Assembly: GCA_021822485.1 (NCBI GenBank)
Contig: JAKAQP010000008.1
Coordinates: 1 to 46,164, forward strand
DNA: 46,164 nt
Reading direction: 5' to 3'
DNA from: a bacterium
GTDB taxonomy: Bacteria; SZUA-79; Acidulodesulfobacterales; Acidulodesulfobacteraceae
Below the pieces are notes generated by a model, which had not been told where the DNA came from, searched no databases, and saw only the letters and a program-made list of their open reading frames with translations. The position numbers were made by a program, and so were the translations under genes. Positions within the stretch are counted from its first letter, which is position 1. The number at the start of each line of letters is the position of its first letter. Positions 27,623 to 37,784 of the stretch are shown here, piece by piece.

Positions 27623-29830
27623 TCATTTTTGAAACTTAACAAATCTAAGATCTATTTCTCTTTTAAGAAGGTCTATAGAGTAAACGCTGACCAAAACGCC
27701 GTCTCCAGTCTTAAATATTTTTCTTGTATGCCTTCCCTTAAGAATCTTAGAGTAATCATTGTATTCGTAATAATCGTCCGCTATCGTAGAAACATGCACG
27801 AATCCCTGTATAAAAAATCCTTTAATATCGACGAAAAACCCAAAATTCACGACATTGGTAATAAAACCTTCGTAAAGAGCCTGCTCGTGTTTCTTTAAAA
27901 ACTGCATCTTTTTAAAGTCCAAATATTCCCTTTCTGCGTCTGAGGAAAGCTTTTCCCTTCTGGAAATTGCGTTTGAAACCGATTTTAAATATTCAAGATT
28001 TAACCATTCGGGAATTTTATTTTCGTTTCTTTCATCGCTAATTATAAACGCAAGTATTCTATGTATTATAAGGTCGGCATATCTTCTTATCGGTGAAGTA
28101 AAATGCGTGTAAGACGACAAAGCAAGACCGAAATGGCGTATATTTACCGGCGAATAAACCGCTATTTTCATAGACCTTAAAAAAGCCTGTTCAAGAAAAG
28201 CCGAAAGCGGCGTTCCTTTTATTCTATCAAGCATTTTTTGATAATCGGAAGGATTTTCCATTGACACGTTTGGAACGGAGATTTTAAAATATTTTAACAT
28301 TTTAAAAAAATCTTTTATCTTGTCTTCGTCCGGTCTTTCATGCACCCTGTATATCGAAGGTATTTTTTTCGATTCGATAAATTCGGCAACGGCGCAGTTT
28401 GCGGTTATCATGAAATCTTCTATTAAATCATGGGCAAAATTTCTCGGCTCCGGAGCCACGCTTATCGGTTCTTTATTTTCGTCGAGTTCCACCTTGCTTT
28501 TTACCGGGTCGAAATTTAAGCTGCCGTTTTTGATTCTCTTATTCCTTAATATTTTAGAAAGATTTCTCATACCTATAAGCATATCTTTTATAGGGGTTAG
28601 TTTTTCGTTTAAAATATCATCTTCGTTTTCGTCTAACGCATTAAGAAAATTATATACCTCGTTATAAGTAAGCCTTCCGAAAGTTTTTATAACGCCTTTG
28701 TATATTTTTTTCTTTTTAATGCTGCCGGTCTTTAAGTCTATATCCATTTCGCAAACCATAACAAAACGCTTTTTTTCCGGCAGAAGACTGCACAATCCGT
28801 TTGATAATTTTTCCGGAAGCATGGGATATACGCTGCCGGGAAAATATGTAGAATTGCCCCTCTTAAAAGCTTCATCGTCTATTGCGCTGCCGAATTTTAC
28901 AAAATAAGAAACGTCGGCTATAGCTACGTAAAGTTTTGCCGCACTGGTTTTCGCATTGCCTCCCGACTGCAAATAAACCGCGTCGTCGAAATCTTTCGCA
29001 TCTTCACCGTCTATGGTAATAAAAGGCAATGACGTTAAATCAAGTCTGTCTTTTTCTTTCTTATCCGATTCTTCTATATCGGAAGAAAATTCGTCCAATT
29101 CTTTTAATGCTTTTTCTCCAAAAGACTTATAAATATTATATTTGTTAAGTATTATCTCTTCTTCGGCGTCTTTTTCTTCTATATCGCCCAAAATTTTATC
29201 TATAGATATTATACGCGACGAAAAATCGTCCGTTTCGGGTAAAACCGCATTTACGATAACGCCGTTTTTTAATTTCCCCTTGTCTTTAAATTTATGCATA
29301 TCGAAATAAAAGAAGTCGTCAAACTCGGGAGATACGGGCGTCAAAACTGCGATATTTTTTTCAACCTTAACGACGGCTTTAATGTTTTTTAAATTTCTTT
29401 TGATTATTCTTATCACCCTTCCGCGTCTGGTTTCCGAATCTTTATTTTTTTGCTTTTTCTTTAAGTAGTAGGTGCTGTCCGGTATAATCTGCATAACGAC
29501 GGTATCCATAGGGATAGCTCCGGCAAGATCCGAACTTTTAACAAAAATATCTTTCCCTCCGCCGGTTTCATCGGTGACAAATGCAAAATTTCGTTTTTTT
29601 AATACTACCGTGCCGTGTATAAAATTAAGTTTTTGAGAAAATATATATTTTTCCCCTTTAGTAAAAATTAAGTCGCCGTCCGCCGTCATAGAATCGAGGA
29701 TTTTTTTTACCGTATAAAGGTTTTTTGCAGATTTAACGTTTAAACCGTGTTTAATATCGGCAAAGGAAAGAGGGACATCTGATTTTCCTGAAAAAAGATA
29801 GATTATATCTTCTCTTGTTACGGTTTTCAT
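27623..29830 (-). CDS. rnr: Ribonuclease R (RNB family 3'-5' exoribonuclease)
   Basis: 735 residues. N-terminal winged helix (SFADIKHGLNVKSAKNLYTV), cold-shock domains, the RNB catalytic centre TIDGEDAKDFDDAV with its four Asp, the HFTSPIRRYADLIIHR block and a C-terminal S1 domain (YEGFITNVVNFGFFVDI). It degrades structured RNA processively. ATG start. Length matches bacterial RNase R without the long basic tail of E. coli. First gene of a minus-strand series (rnr, ubiB-like, ribF, kinase, regulator), divergent from tRNA-Leu. Confidence 0.95.
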   Translation of the reverse strand: MKTVTREDIIYLFSGKSDVPLSFADIKHGLNVKSAKNLYTVKKILDSMTADGDLIFTKGEKYIFSQKLNFIHGTVVLKKRNFAFVTDETGGGKDIFVKSSDLAGAIPMDTVVMQIIPDSTYYLKKKQKNKDSETRRGRVIRIIKRNLKNIKAVVKVEKNIAVLTPVSPEFDDFFYFDMHKFKDKGKLKNGVIVNAVLPETDDFSSRIISIDKILGDIEEKDAEEEIILNKYNIYKSFGEKALKELDEFSSDIEESDKKEKDRLDLTSLPFITIDGEDAKDFDDAVYLQSGGNAKTSAAKLYVAIADVSYFVKFGSAIDDEAFKRGNSTYFPGSVYPMLPEKLSNGLCSLLPEKKRFVMVCEMDIDLKTGSIKKKKIYKGVIKTFGRLTYNEVYNFLNALDENEDDILNEKLTPIKDMLIGMRNLSKILRNKRIKNGSLNFDPVKSKVELDENKEPISVAPEPRNFAHDLIEDFMITANCAVAEFIESKKIPSIYRVHERPDEDKIKDFFKMLKYFKISVPNVSMENPSDYQKMLDRIKGTPLSAFLEQAFLRSMKIAVYSPVNIRHFGLALSSYTHFTSPIRRYADLIIHRILAFIISDERNENKIPEWLNLEYLKSVSNAISRREKLSSDAEREYLDFKKMQFLKKHEQALYEGFITNVVNFGFFVDIKGFFIQGFVHVSTIADDYYEYNDYSKILKGRHTRKIFKTGDGVLVSVYSIDLLKREIDLRFVKFQK

Positions 29831-29962
29831 CGGTTTTTAGTATTATTTATTTTTAAAATATGATAAAATTATAAAAAAATTATTGTATGTATATAAAAAT
29901 ATATATAATAATAGCACCTGTAGTATTTTTTGTCATTATAATTATTTTTATTTAATTTATCT

Positions 29963-30049
29963 GCCGGAATGGCGGAACTGGTAGACGCGCACGGTTCAGG
30001 GCCGTGTAAGATTTATCTTGTGGGGGTTCGATTCCCCCTTCCGGCACCA
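29963..30049 (+). tRNA. tRNA-Leu(CAG)
   Basis: Acceptor GCCGGAA pairs with TTCCGGC, discriminator A, and CCA is encoded (30047-30049). The anticodon arm is CACGG-TTCAGGG-CCGTG, giving anticodon CAG (reads CUG). The long variable arm (AAGA/TCTT stem) is as expected for leucine. The T arm is GGGGGTTCGATTCCCCC. The 317-base gap around it, 29831-30147, is otherwise AT-rich; TATAAT at 29937-29942 or 29904-29909 could be its -10 box, but no good -35 is visible and no terminator follows. Confidence 0.97.
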
Positions 30050-30147
30050 TTAACATAAATAATCATAAACAATAAACATCGCTTAAAATAAAACAAAATA
30101 ATTTAAATAAATTACATAATTAAATATTAATAGAATACGGAGAATTT

Positions 30148-32061
30148 ATGCAATATAAAAGATTTACAGGCACGATCGCATTTTTTGCGCTTTTTATAAT
30201 TATGCCGTTAATTCTGTTTAATTTAAATTCGGCAAAATGCTATTCTTATCCGGCGAATTATTCCGCTTCTTCGTCGAAAACTTTATTGGATTATACCGCG
30301 GAAACTATAAAAAGAAATTTTGAAGACGTTATGACGGAGCACGAAATAATAAAAATATTAAATAAAAAAGGCATCAAAAAATACTCGTCTCTTTCATTCC
30401 CTTTTTCAAGCAAAAACCAAAAATTAAAAGTTTATTTTATTAAAATAATCCAGCCGGACGGAAATATTATAAATATAAATTTAAATAACTTAAAAACGGT
30501 AACGGCCCCTTTTAATCCGGAAGCGCCTATTTTTTCGAACCAGCTGCTGAAAACCGTACAAATTCCAGGACTTGTCAAAGGCTCTATATTAGATTATAAA
30601 TTCAGGTCGATAGTATTAAAACCTTATATGAAAAATAATTTTTTTACGGAAGACTATTTCGGAGGACTTTCCCCTTTAAAAAAATCTGTATATAAATTAA
30701 CTATACCCGACGGAGTATATTATAGATACGACGAATACGGTTTTAAAGAAAAACCCGAAATAATAAAAAATTCAAAAAATATTACTCTTATCTGGTCTTT
30801 ATGGAACAGAAAAAAGTTAACTTCCGAACCCATGGGTCCCGGTGAATCTTTTATAGTTCCTCATGTTATGGTATCGTCGGTAAAATCATGGAACGACGTA
30901 GCCGGATGGTATGCAAATCTAACTAAAGATATAATAAAACCCGGAAAACAGATTAAAAATTTTATAAAAAAAATAACTGCTTCAAAAAAAACAAAATTAG
31001 AAAAAATAAAATCTATTTATGATTTTGTAGCAAAAAGAATCAGGTATGTCGGATATGAATTCGGCATAGATGGATATAAACCTAGTGACGTAAACGCTAT
31101 TTTTAAAAACAGGTTAGGCGACTGCAAAGACCATGCTACGCTTTTTGCTTCAATGCTAAATCAGATAGGGGTTAAAGCATATCCCGTTCTGATACCGACT
31201 ACCGAAATTCCAAACATGAATCCTAATATACCTACGCCTTTTGTATTTGACCACGAAATTACGGCAATAAAACTCAAATCCGGAAAATTTATGTTTGCCG
31301 ACACTACGTCTAACGTTACTACTTTCGGCGACCTGCCGACGATGGACCAAGGCAGAAATGTATTGATAATAGTCGGCGGAAAAGCCGTAATAGCAAGAAC
31401 TCCTATATTTCCTCCGTTAAAAAACTATATTAACGACAAGGAATATGCATCGGTTTACACAAACGGAAGTATTAAAGTCAGAGCGGCTATAATTTACGGC
31501 GGCGCATACGATATGTACAAACGGTACCTTTATTCTTCTATTTCCGAAAAAAAGAAACGAAACGGGGTATTAAAAAATATAATGTCTATAGCTCCTGATG
31601 CAAAACTCATAAATTATTCTTTTGAAAACGGCAACAGCATGACTAAACCTTATATCGAAAAGTTTTCTTTTACGGCAAAAAAATATGCAGGCAAAAACGG
31701 CAAAAAAATAATGATAAGAATTCCGTTAAGAACGCGTAACGAACTTGCAAAAATAACCGCCTTAAAAAAAAGAAAATATCCTATAAAATTCAGTTATAAC
31801 TTTTCCGAAAAAACCGCCGTCAATATAAACTTTCCAAAAAATTATAAAATTATGTATATACCTCAAGCTGTCATTTTTAAAAATAAAGTCGGCTCTTTCA
31901 AAACTGCTTATAGCATAAAAAACGGAGCGCTGATTTTTAATTCTATATTCTCGGTATTCGGATATAAAATTAAACCGGCAAATTATGCGGCGGCAAAAAA
32001 ATTGTTCAATTATACTATTAAAACTTTAGCATCTCAGGTCATCATATTTAATGAGCGATAA
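30148..32061 (+). CDS. Exported DUF3857 / transglutaminase-like protein
   Basis: 637 residues with an N-terminal signal peptide (hydrophobic 9-27). A DUF3857 domain occupies about 50-250 and a transglutaminase-like papain fold about 270-400, with the triad Cys in LGDCKDHATLF, His in FDHEITAIK and Asp in MFADTTS. The C-terminal ~200 residues are beta-rich. Such periplasmic proteins are common in Bacteroidota and deltaproteobacteria, with substrates unknown; a role in proteolysis or crosslinking of envelope proteins is possible. ATG with CGGAG upstream. Overlaps cobO by 11 bases. Confidence 0.85.
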   Translation: MQYKRFTGTIAFFALFIIMPLILFNLNSAKCYSYPANYSASSSKTLLDYTAETIKRNFEDVMTEHEIIKILNKKGIKKYSSLSFPFSSKNQKLKVYFIKIIQPDGNIININLNNLKTVTAPFNPEAPIFSNQLLKTVQIPGLVKGSILDYKFRSIVLKPYMKNNFFTEDYFGGLSPLKKSVYKLTIPDGVYYRYDEYGFKEKPEIIKNSKNITLIWSLWNRKKLTSEPMGPGESFIVPHVMVSSVKSWNDVAGWYANLTKDIIKPGKQIKNFIKKITASKKTKLEKIKSIYDFVAKRIRYVGYEFGIDGYKPSDVNAIFKNRLGDCKDHATLFASMLNQIGVKAYPVLIPTTEIPNMNPNIPTPFVFDHEITAIKLKSGKFMFADTTSNVTTFGDLPTMDQGRNVLIIVGGKAVIARTPIFPPLKNYINDKEYASVYTNGSIKVRAAIIYGGAYDMYKRYLYSSISEKKKRNGVLKNIMSIAPDAKLINYSFENGNSMTKPYIEKFSFTAKKYAGKNGKKIMIRIPLRTRNELAKITALKKRKYPIKFSYNFSEKTAVNINFPKNYKIMYIPQAVIFKNKVGSFKTAYSIKNGALIFNSIFSVFGYKIKPANYAAAKKLFNYTIKTLASQVIIFNER

Positions 32062-32644
32062 AAATTTATCCAAACACAATAACTGGTTTAAGGAAATATC
32101 GGCGTCCGACGGTTTTTTAGAAATAGGATTGGTCCAGGTATATACCGGAAACGGAAAAGGCAAAACTACGGCGGCTCTCGGTCAGGCATTAAGGGCAAGC
32201 GGACATAATATAAAATCGTTAATAATACAATTTTTAAAAGGCGGCTCTTATTCCGGAGAGGTTAAAGCATTAGAGGCTTGCTCTCATTCTATTAAAATAT
32301 ATCAGGCAGGAAGCCCCTATTTTATAAACAAAGACAAACTGCGCGAAAAAGATATAGAATCTAACCGAAAAGGTTTATCGCTTGCTTTAGATACAACCTG
32401 TTCGGATAACGGTGTAGGAATTCTCGTCCTTGACGAAATTAACGTAGCTTTGAATTTGGGTATAATAAAAACTGAAGAAATAATCGATTTAATAAAAAAT
32501 AAAAGAAAAAATTTAGAACTGATACTTACTGGAAGAAATGCCCCGCAAGAAATAATCGATATAGCCGATCTTGTCACCGAAATGAAAGAAATAAAACATT
32601 ATTATAATAATAACATACCGTCGAGGGCAGGAATAGAAAAATAA
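32051..32644 (+). CDS. cobO: Corrinoid (cob(I)yrinic acid a,c-diamide) adenosyltransferase
   Basis: 197 residues. P-loop GNGKGKTTAALG followed by the family pattern IIQFLKGG and the Walker B-like VLDEINVALN, then the TGRNAP block (LILTGRNAPQEI), all diagnostic of CobO/BtuR. It adds the 5'-deoxyadenosyl group to cobalt in corrinoids. The start lies 11 bases inside the DUF3857 gene, so it is probably read from the same mRNA even though the two functions seem unrelated. No other cobalamin genes or cobalamin riboswitch lie nearby. Confidence 0.93.
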   Translation: MSDKNLSKHNNWFKEISASDGFLEIGLVQVYTGNGKGKTTAALGQALRASGHNIKSLIIQFLKGGSYSGEVKALEACSHSIKIYQAGSPYFINKDKLREKDIESNRKGLSLALDTTCSDNGVGILVLDEINVALNLGIIKTEEIIDLIKNKRKNLELILTGRNAPQEIIDIADLVTEMKEIKHYYNNNIPSRAGIEK

Positions 32645-32664
32645 CGGATTGCGATAAATAGTAA

Positions 32665-32694
32665 TTGATTTTTTATTCCGCTATATAATATAAT
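32665..32694 (+). promoter_or_regulatory. Candidate sigma70 promoter for mdh
   Basis: TTGATT (32665-32670), 18 bases, TATAAT (32689-32694). The start would be near 32701, giving a leader of about 93 bases with no obvious structure. Confidence 0.4.
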
Positions 32695-32793
32695 AATTTC
32701 CATCTTAATTTTCTTTTTCAATTAAATTTATAAATAAATTTGTATTTTAAAAATCAATTAATTATAAAACCATTATTAAATCGGAGGTTTTTA

Positions 32794-33726
32794 ATGAAAG
32801 TAAGCATAATCGGCGCAGGCAGACTCGGAGCAACGTTGGCATATACGCTTACCCTGAAAGATATTATAAGAGAAGTTACGCTTATAGATATAAACCATAA
32901 CCTGTCAAGAGGCGAAATGCTAGATATTTCGCACGGTACGTCTTTGACCGGTTATACCAGAGTAAAAACAGCCGATTACGACTCGGTAAAAGATGCAGAT
33001 ATAATCGTTATTACGGCGGGCATTCCGAGAAAACCCGGCGAATCGAGATTAGATTTAAATAAAAAAAACGTGCACATATTAAAAGATATCGTAAACAATA
33101 TTACAAAATATAACAGGACGGCTATTCTTTTCGTCGTTTCAAATCCGGTAGATATAATGACGTACGTAGCATATAAGGTCTCCGGCTTTGAAAGGAAAAA
33201 AGTCTTTGGAATGGGAACGATGCTCGACACCACAAGATTAAGGTCTGCGGTGGGCACGTTTTTCAACTTGAATCCTAAAGACGTAGATATTATGTTCTTG
33301 GGAGAACACGGCGACAGTATGACGCCGGTTTTTTCGCTTGCAAGCATTAACAGCGTTCCCTTAAGTTCTATCCCTGGTTACGACGCAGAAAAACTTGAAC
33401 AGATTGCCGAATATTCAAGAACTTGCGCAGCGGAAGTAATTGCTTTAAAAGGCGGAACGATATTCGCTCCCGCAGTTGTAATGGCTGAAATAATAGAGTC
33501 TATGGTTAAAGACAGAAGACAGATAATGCCTTTATCGGTTTATCTTGAGGATTATTACGGGATTAACGGCATATATACCGGCGTTCCGGCAATTCTTTCA
33601 AAAGACGGCATAGAAAGCGTTATTAAACCCCCACTGGCGCAGAATGAAATAGACGGATTAAAATGCTCGGCATCGGTAATACAAAATGCGATAAAAGACC
33701 TTAAAAACAGCGGCTTTATAGACTAA
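32794..33726 (+). CDS. mdh: Malate dehydrogenase (LDH-like type)
   Basis: 310 residues from ATG 32794; the frame opens earlier at a TTG (32740), but GGAGG at 32783-32787 sits six bases before this ATG and the Rossmann motif IIGAGRLGATLA begins four residues in. The mobile loop reads AGIPRKPGESRLDL, with the Arg (RKPG) that selects malate over lactate. Catalytic His in GEHGDSMTP. It interconverts malate and oxaloacetate with NAD(H). It stands alone, convergent with the next gene, their ends overlapping by four bases. Confidence 0.92.
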   Translation: MKVSIIGAGRLGATLAYTLTLKDIIREVTLIDINHNLSRGEMLDISHGTSLTGYTRVKTADYDSVKDADIIVITAGIPRKPGESRLDLNKKNVHILKDIVNNITKYNRTAILFVVSNPVDIMTYVAYKVSGFERKKVFGMGTMLDTTRLRSAVGTFFNLNPKDVDIMFLGEHGDSMTPVFSLASINSVPLSSIPGYDAEKLEQIAEYSRTCAAEVIALKGGTIFAPAVVMAEIIESMVKDRRQIMPLSVYLEDYYGINGIYTGVPAILSKDGIESVIKPPLAQNEIDGLKCSASVIQNAIKDLKNSGFID

Positions 33727-34283
33727 AAGAATCTTTTACTTGAAAGAACGCCTATTATTTCTTTATTTTTACTTTTTAGCGCATTCAGATAAAATCTGCC
33801 GGTATGCATTTTCATATCATAAATATTAAGATAAATGACGTAATCGTTCATGAGGTTCAAAGTTCTCGCAAAGCCTTTTTCCAATGAAAAAACGGAAATG
33901 GCGACCTTACCTTTGTTTACGGATAGGGATTTTATTCTACTTTCGCCGAACCTGTGAAGCGACAGAAGATATAATATATAAGAAACGTTAACCTGGTTTT
34001 CGGCGACTTTTCTGAAAAATATAAGATTAGAATTAAGTTTTTTAAGTTTTAGCGAATCGTTTTTAAGTTTGTAATTTATATTTTCTAAAGCCTTTTCGTA
34101 TTTACTCGTCCTGTTTATATAAGATACATACAAATAAATAATAAGCGTCCATAAAAAAAGTATCAAAAAGACAAAAACGCCTATTTTAAAATACGGATTT
34201 AATTCTAAATTATTTTTATTCCTGCCGCTTTCAAATATTTTATCGAAATCGGAATGAAAACTTGAATTGTTCATTTCGTCCAT
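33723..34283 (-). CDS. Bitopic membrane protein with coiled coil, function unknown
   Basis: 186 residues. A polar N-terminus of ~30 residues, one membrane helix (about 32-54), a charged helical stretch likely to form a coiled coil (58-95), then a compact alpha/beta region. The order of parts resembles PilN/GspM-type pilus and secretion proteins, but no sequence signature was recognised, so this is only a shape similarity. Preceded by a candidate promoter at 34319-34347. Its stop overlaps that of mdh. Confidence 0.65.
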   Translation of the reverse strand: MDEMNNSSFHSDFDKIFESGRNKNNLELNPYFKIGVFVFLILFLWTLIIYLYVSYINRTSKYEKALENINYKLKNDSLKLKKLNSNLIFFRKVAENQVNVSYILYLLSLHRFGESRIKSLSVNKGKVAISVFSLEKGFARTLNLMNDYVIYLNIYDMKMHTGRFYLNALKSKNKEIIGVLSSKRFF

Positions 34284-34318
34284 AAAAATTTATCCCGCTT
34301 TTATTATTTTATTAATAT

Positions 34319-34347
34319 ATTATATCAATATTAAACTTATATTTTAA
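34319..34347 (-). promoter_or_regulatory. Candidate promoter for the coiled-coil membrane protein
   Basis: TTAAAA (34342-34347), 17 bases, TATAAT (34319-34324) on the minus strand. The start would be near 34312, about 29 bases before the ATG. Confidence 0.4.
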
Positions 34348-34386
34348 GTTATATCATATATTCATATAATATACAATTACGCATTA

Positions 34387-36324
34387 TTATTCTATGCTTT
34401 CAACCCTGTTCCTGCCGTTTTCTTTTGCCTTATACATGGCATCATCCGCTCTTTTTATTATGCTTTCGGCGTTGTCTTCCCGCTTATAAGCCGTTACTCC
34501 GAAACTGCACCTTACGTTAATTTTTGAAGAAAAGCCGTTGGTTTCTATCTTCAATCTTAATTTTTCGGCAAGTTCGACAGCGCCCCCGATCCCGATATTA
34601 TTAGATATTATCATAAACTCTTCCCCGCCGAACCTTGCAAAAAAATCGTTTTTTCTTATATTCTCTTTAATTAAAAACGCAAGCTCGGAAAGAACCGCAT
34701 CCCCCGCCTGATGTCCGAAGGTATCGTTAATTTCCTTGAAACGGTCTATATCGAACATTATCAAGGAAAATTTTGCATTTTTAAGCATAGCGTCGCTTAT
34801 AGAATTATCTAATATTTCGTTAAACGACCTCCTGTTAGCAATATTCGTCAAGTCGTCTAACTCCGAAATTTCTTTTAAAATATCTCTTTCATTCTGCAAA
34901 TTTAGTTCTTTGACTACCCTGTCGCTGACATCATTGATAATCACGAGTCCTGTCCATTTATTTTCAAAAAAGACGGTCCTGGCAATTATTTCTCCCCAGA
35001 ATGTTTTGCCGTTCTTTTTCTTCACTTTTAACGTGTATTTTTCGTCGAACGATTCGCCGTTAAGCCTTCGTTTCATATTTTCGAACAATTTGAATTTTTC
35101 TTCTTCACGCACATCTACTAAATCCAGCGGATTTAAATCGGCAATATCATCTATGGAGTAACCGAGAGCGTTCAAACAAAATGAATTCATGTAAATTACT
35201 TTTTCGCGGTATAAGCATACTATTGATGGAATGTTCTCGCTCAATATTTTAAAAAACTCGACCGATTTCTTTAAAGAGTTTTCGTAAAGTATTTTTTCCG
35301 TAATATCTATAATCGAATTAATAAGATATTCTTTGTCGTCTATTTCTATTTTTGATAGGGTTACTTCTACCCTTTTTATGTCGTTATTTTTAAGTTTATG
35401 ATTAAAAATTTTTGATATCGGGTTTCCTATGCCTTTATTATATGCCTCCATTCTAAACCGCTTATCTTCTTCTTTGCTTACTAAAGCAATATCGGTAATA
35501 TTCATAGCCGTTAACTCTTTTCTTGTATAACCGTAAAACTTTTCCGCCGTTTTATTAGCGTCGATAATATTCCCCGTTTCTATGTCCTTAACCAGATGCG
35601 CGACCGGACTGCTATCAAACATAGTTCTAAATCTCTCTTCGCTTTTCCTGATTTCTCGAAAAAATTTATTTAAATAATATATGACGAGAACGCCGAGAAA
35701 TACAATTACTATTATTCCAAAAATAAATACGAATGCGGCAAAACGAACTAAATATATGAAACCTGCGGATATTTTACGGATAAACGCATACGTCGGCAAA
35801 ACGGATTTATTCAGGGTATATTCGAGAAACATTCTGTCCGACAATTTTAAAGTCACAAATCCGGTATATTTAATAAATCTTTTAATTATCGGCTTTGAAA
35901 CGTATTCCCAGTGGTAATAGGATTTTTTTGCAAATGCGGTAAAATATTTGGCATTTGAAATGGATACATTCTTTAATTTCAACGGGGTCTTAATATTTAG
36001 CAGGGTAAATAATTTTTTATAATCCCCGTCGGTCTTATTTACGGTAAGCGATAATTTTTTCAGATATTTTTTTACGTTATTTTTATAGTTAACGGGTTTA
36101 TATGTTTCGTAAAAAATTACCCTTTTTATTAAGGAGCCTGTTCGGGTTAAGTCATCGTTAATTACGGATACTTCTAATATTATTTTTGAATTTTTGCCTA
36201 TATAGTTTTTTAAAGGTATAAACGCCCTATCGAAAGTTACGGCGGCTATTATTATCCATAAAATTACAGCCGCTATTCCGGCTATTATTATCGTTTTATT
36301 ATTATTCAATCTATTAATCGCCAT
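34387..36324 (-). CDS. Membrane diguanylate cyclase, PAS-PAS-GGDEF
   Basis: 645 residues. Membrane helices at about 12-30 and 190-220 enclose a ~160-residue periplasmic helical sensor. Two PAS domains follow (about 228-345 with DIETGNIIDANKTAEKFYGY, and 350-465), then GGDEF. The active site reads GGEEF (566-570), and RKND at 557-560 forms the RxxD inhibitory site exactly five residues upstream. It should therefore be an active, feedback-regulated cyclase making c-di-GMP. No EAL or HD-GYP domain is fused. Possible receivers in the window include the MshEN repeats of PilB. Confidence 0.93.
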   Translation of the reverse strand: MAINRLNNNKTIIIAGIAAVILWIIIAAVTFDRAFIPLKNYIGKNSKIILEVSVINDDLTRTGSLIKRVIFYETYKPVNYKNNVKKYLKKLSLTVNKTDGDYKKLFTLLNIKTPLKLKNVSISNAKYFTAFAKKSYYHWEYVSKPIIKRFIKYTGFVTLKLSDRMFLEYTLNKSVLPTYAFIRKISAGFIYLVRFAAFVFIFGIIVIVFLGVLVIYYLNKFFREIRKSEERFRTMFDSSPVAHLVKDIETGNIIDANKTAEKFYGYTRKELTAMNITDIALVSKEEDKRFRMEAYNKGIGNPISKIFNHKLKNNDIKRVEVTLSKIEIDDKEYLINSIIDITEKILYENSLKKSVEFFKILSENIPSIVCLYREKVIYMNSFCLNALGYSIDDIADLNPLDLVDVREEEKFKLFENMKRRLNGESFDEKYTLKVKKKNGKTFWGEIIARTVFFENKWTGLVIINDVSDRVVKELNLQNERDILKEISELDDLTNIANRRSFNEILDNSISDAMLKNAKFSLIMFDIDRFKEINDTFGHQAGDAVLSELAFLIKENIRKNDFFARFGGEEFMIISNNIGIGGAVELAEKLRLKIETNGFSSKINVRCSFGVTAYKREDNAESIIKRADDAMYKAKENGRNRVESIE

Positions 36325-36375
36325 AAGCCGCTTATATATTTTTTATTTTAAAATTATCGAATTATAAAGTTTTCG

Positions 36376-37752
36376 TCAAAAATTTATTTCCTCTCCATAA
36401 CCTGGTATATAAACGTTAAATCCCTTTTCTTCCAATTTGCCCTTATAAATGTTCATTACGTCTTCGTCGCCGTGAACGAGGCAGACTTTTTGAGGCTTGA
36501 ACTTTAAGGCGGTAATCCATTCCATAAGCTCTTTCTGGTCTGCATGCGACGAAAAGCCGTTTATAGTATAAATTTTGGCATTAACTTTAAAGTTTTCACC
36601 CAGAATACGAACCTTCTCCTCTTTTTCGACTATTCTTCTCCCGAGCGTCCCCTTTGCCTGATAACCTACGAATATTACCGCATTTTCTTTTTTCCATATA
36701 TTATGCTTAAGGTGATGAAGAATTCTGCCTCCGTGAAGCATGCCGCTTCCGGCTATTATAATCGCTCTTTCCGATACTTTATTTATGCTTTTCGATTCTT
36801 CTATATCTTTTACTATATTAAGATAAGGAAAATCAAACGGGTCTCCTTTTTTGAAAAGCGGAATATTGTCTTCTCTAAAGTAAGAAAAATTTTGAACGAA
36901 TATATTAGTGACATTAAGAGCAAGGGGGGAATCCAAAAAAACCGTGCATTTCGGCAAAAGTCCCTGCTCGTAAAATTCTCTGAGCATATAAAGTATATCC
37001 TGAGCCCTTTCGGTAGCGTAACTTGGAATTAAAACATTGCCGTTATTTTTAAAAGTCTCGGCTATAGCCGCCAAGAATTCTTCTTTCGATTCCTTAAAAC
37101 TTCTATGATTTCTGTCGCCGTAGGTCGTTTCGGTATATATTATATCCGCCTCGTCGGGATATTCGAAATTTCTGACTATGGGTTTTTCTTTGTTGCCAAG
37201 GTCGCCCGAAAATATTGCGGATTTGCCGTTTTTATTTATCTTTACGAAAGAAGACCCCAGAATATGTCCGGCATCATGCACTGAAACTACAAAACCGTTT
37301 TTTAATTCATGGGGTTTTCCGTATTCCAGAACGGGGTCGAAATAATCAAAAGAATCAAGCACGTCAGATTCGTCGTATAAAAGACGGGGTTTCTCTTCGT
37401 TTCTCCTTAAGGCTTTTTTCAATTCGTATCTGTAACCCTCGGTCATTATCTTTCCTGTGTCCAAAAGCAATACCTTCGCAAGCTGATATGTAGGCTTCGT
37501 ACATAAAATCCGCCCTTTAAATCCATTTTTAACCAAAAACGGAATTCTGCCGCAATGGTCTATATGTGCGTGCGTTAAAATCAGATAATCGAGGTCTTTA
37601 GGGTCAAAATCTAGTTTGTAGTTTCTGTCTTCGAATTCCCTTTCCTGAAACAGTCCGCAGTCTATCATTACGTTTGAGCCGTCTTTCTCGTCTATAAGCA
37701 TATGGCAGCTTCCCGTAACATTTTTTGCGGCTCCGAAAGATTTTATTATCAT
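36376..37752 (-). CDS. Metallo-beta-lactamase / beta-CASP RNA-processing exonuclease family protein
   Basis: 458 residues. The metallo-beta-lactamase motifs are complete: LTHAHIDHCGRIP, HDAGHILGSS, FSGDLG and the Asp/His elements of the beta-CASP cap (SHADQKEL near the C-terminus). This composition is that of the YSH1/CPSF73-like group (COG1236), proteins that cut or trim RNA. Strong ribosome site AGGAGGG seven bases before the ATG. Single gene, divergent from the efflux operon and sharing its 120-base upstream region. Confidence 0.92.
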   Translation of the reverse strand: MIIKSFGAAKNVTGSCHMLIDEKDGSNVMIDCGLFQEREFEDRNYKLDFDPKDLDYLILTHAHIDHCGRIPFLVKNGFKGRILCTKPTYQLAKVLLLDTGKIMTEGYRYELKKALRRNEEKPRLLYDESDVLDSFDYFDPVLEYGKPHELKNGFVVSVHDAGHILGSSFVKINKNGKSAIFSGDLGNKEKPIVRNFEYPDEADIIYTETTYGDRNHRSFKESKEEFLAAIAETFKNNGNVLIPSYATERAQDILYMLREFYEQGLLPKCTVFLDSPLALNVTNIFVQNFSYFREDNIPLFKKGDPFDFPYLNIVKDIEESKSINKVSERAIIIAGSGMLHGGRILHHLKHNIWKKENAVIFVGYQAKGTLGRRIVEKEEKVRILGENFKVNAKIYTINGFSSHADQKELMEWITALKFKPQKVCLVHGDEDVMNIYKGKLEEKGFNVYIPGYGEEINF

Positions 37753-37784
37753 CCCTTACCCTCCTATTGATTAATTCCGGTAAT

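Noticed and set aside
29963-30049. tRNA-Leu as a possible integration site
   Set aside because: The gene is complete, no duplicated 3' fragment was seen and no integrase is next to it.
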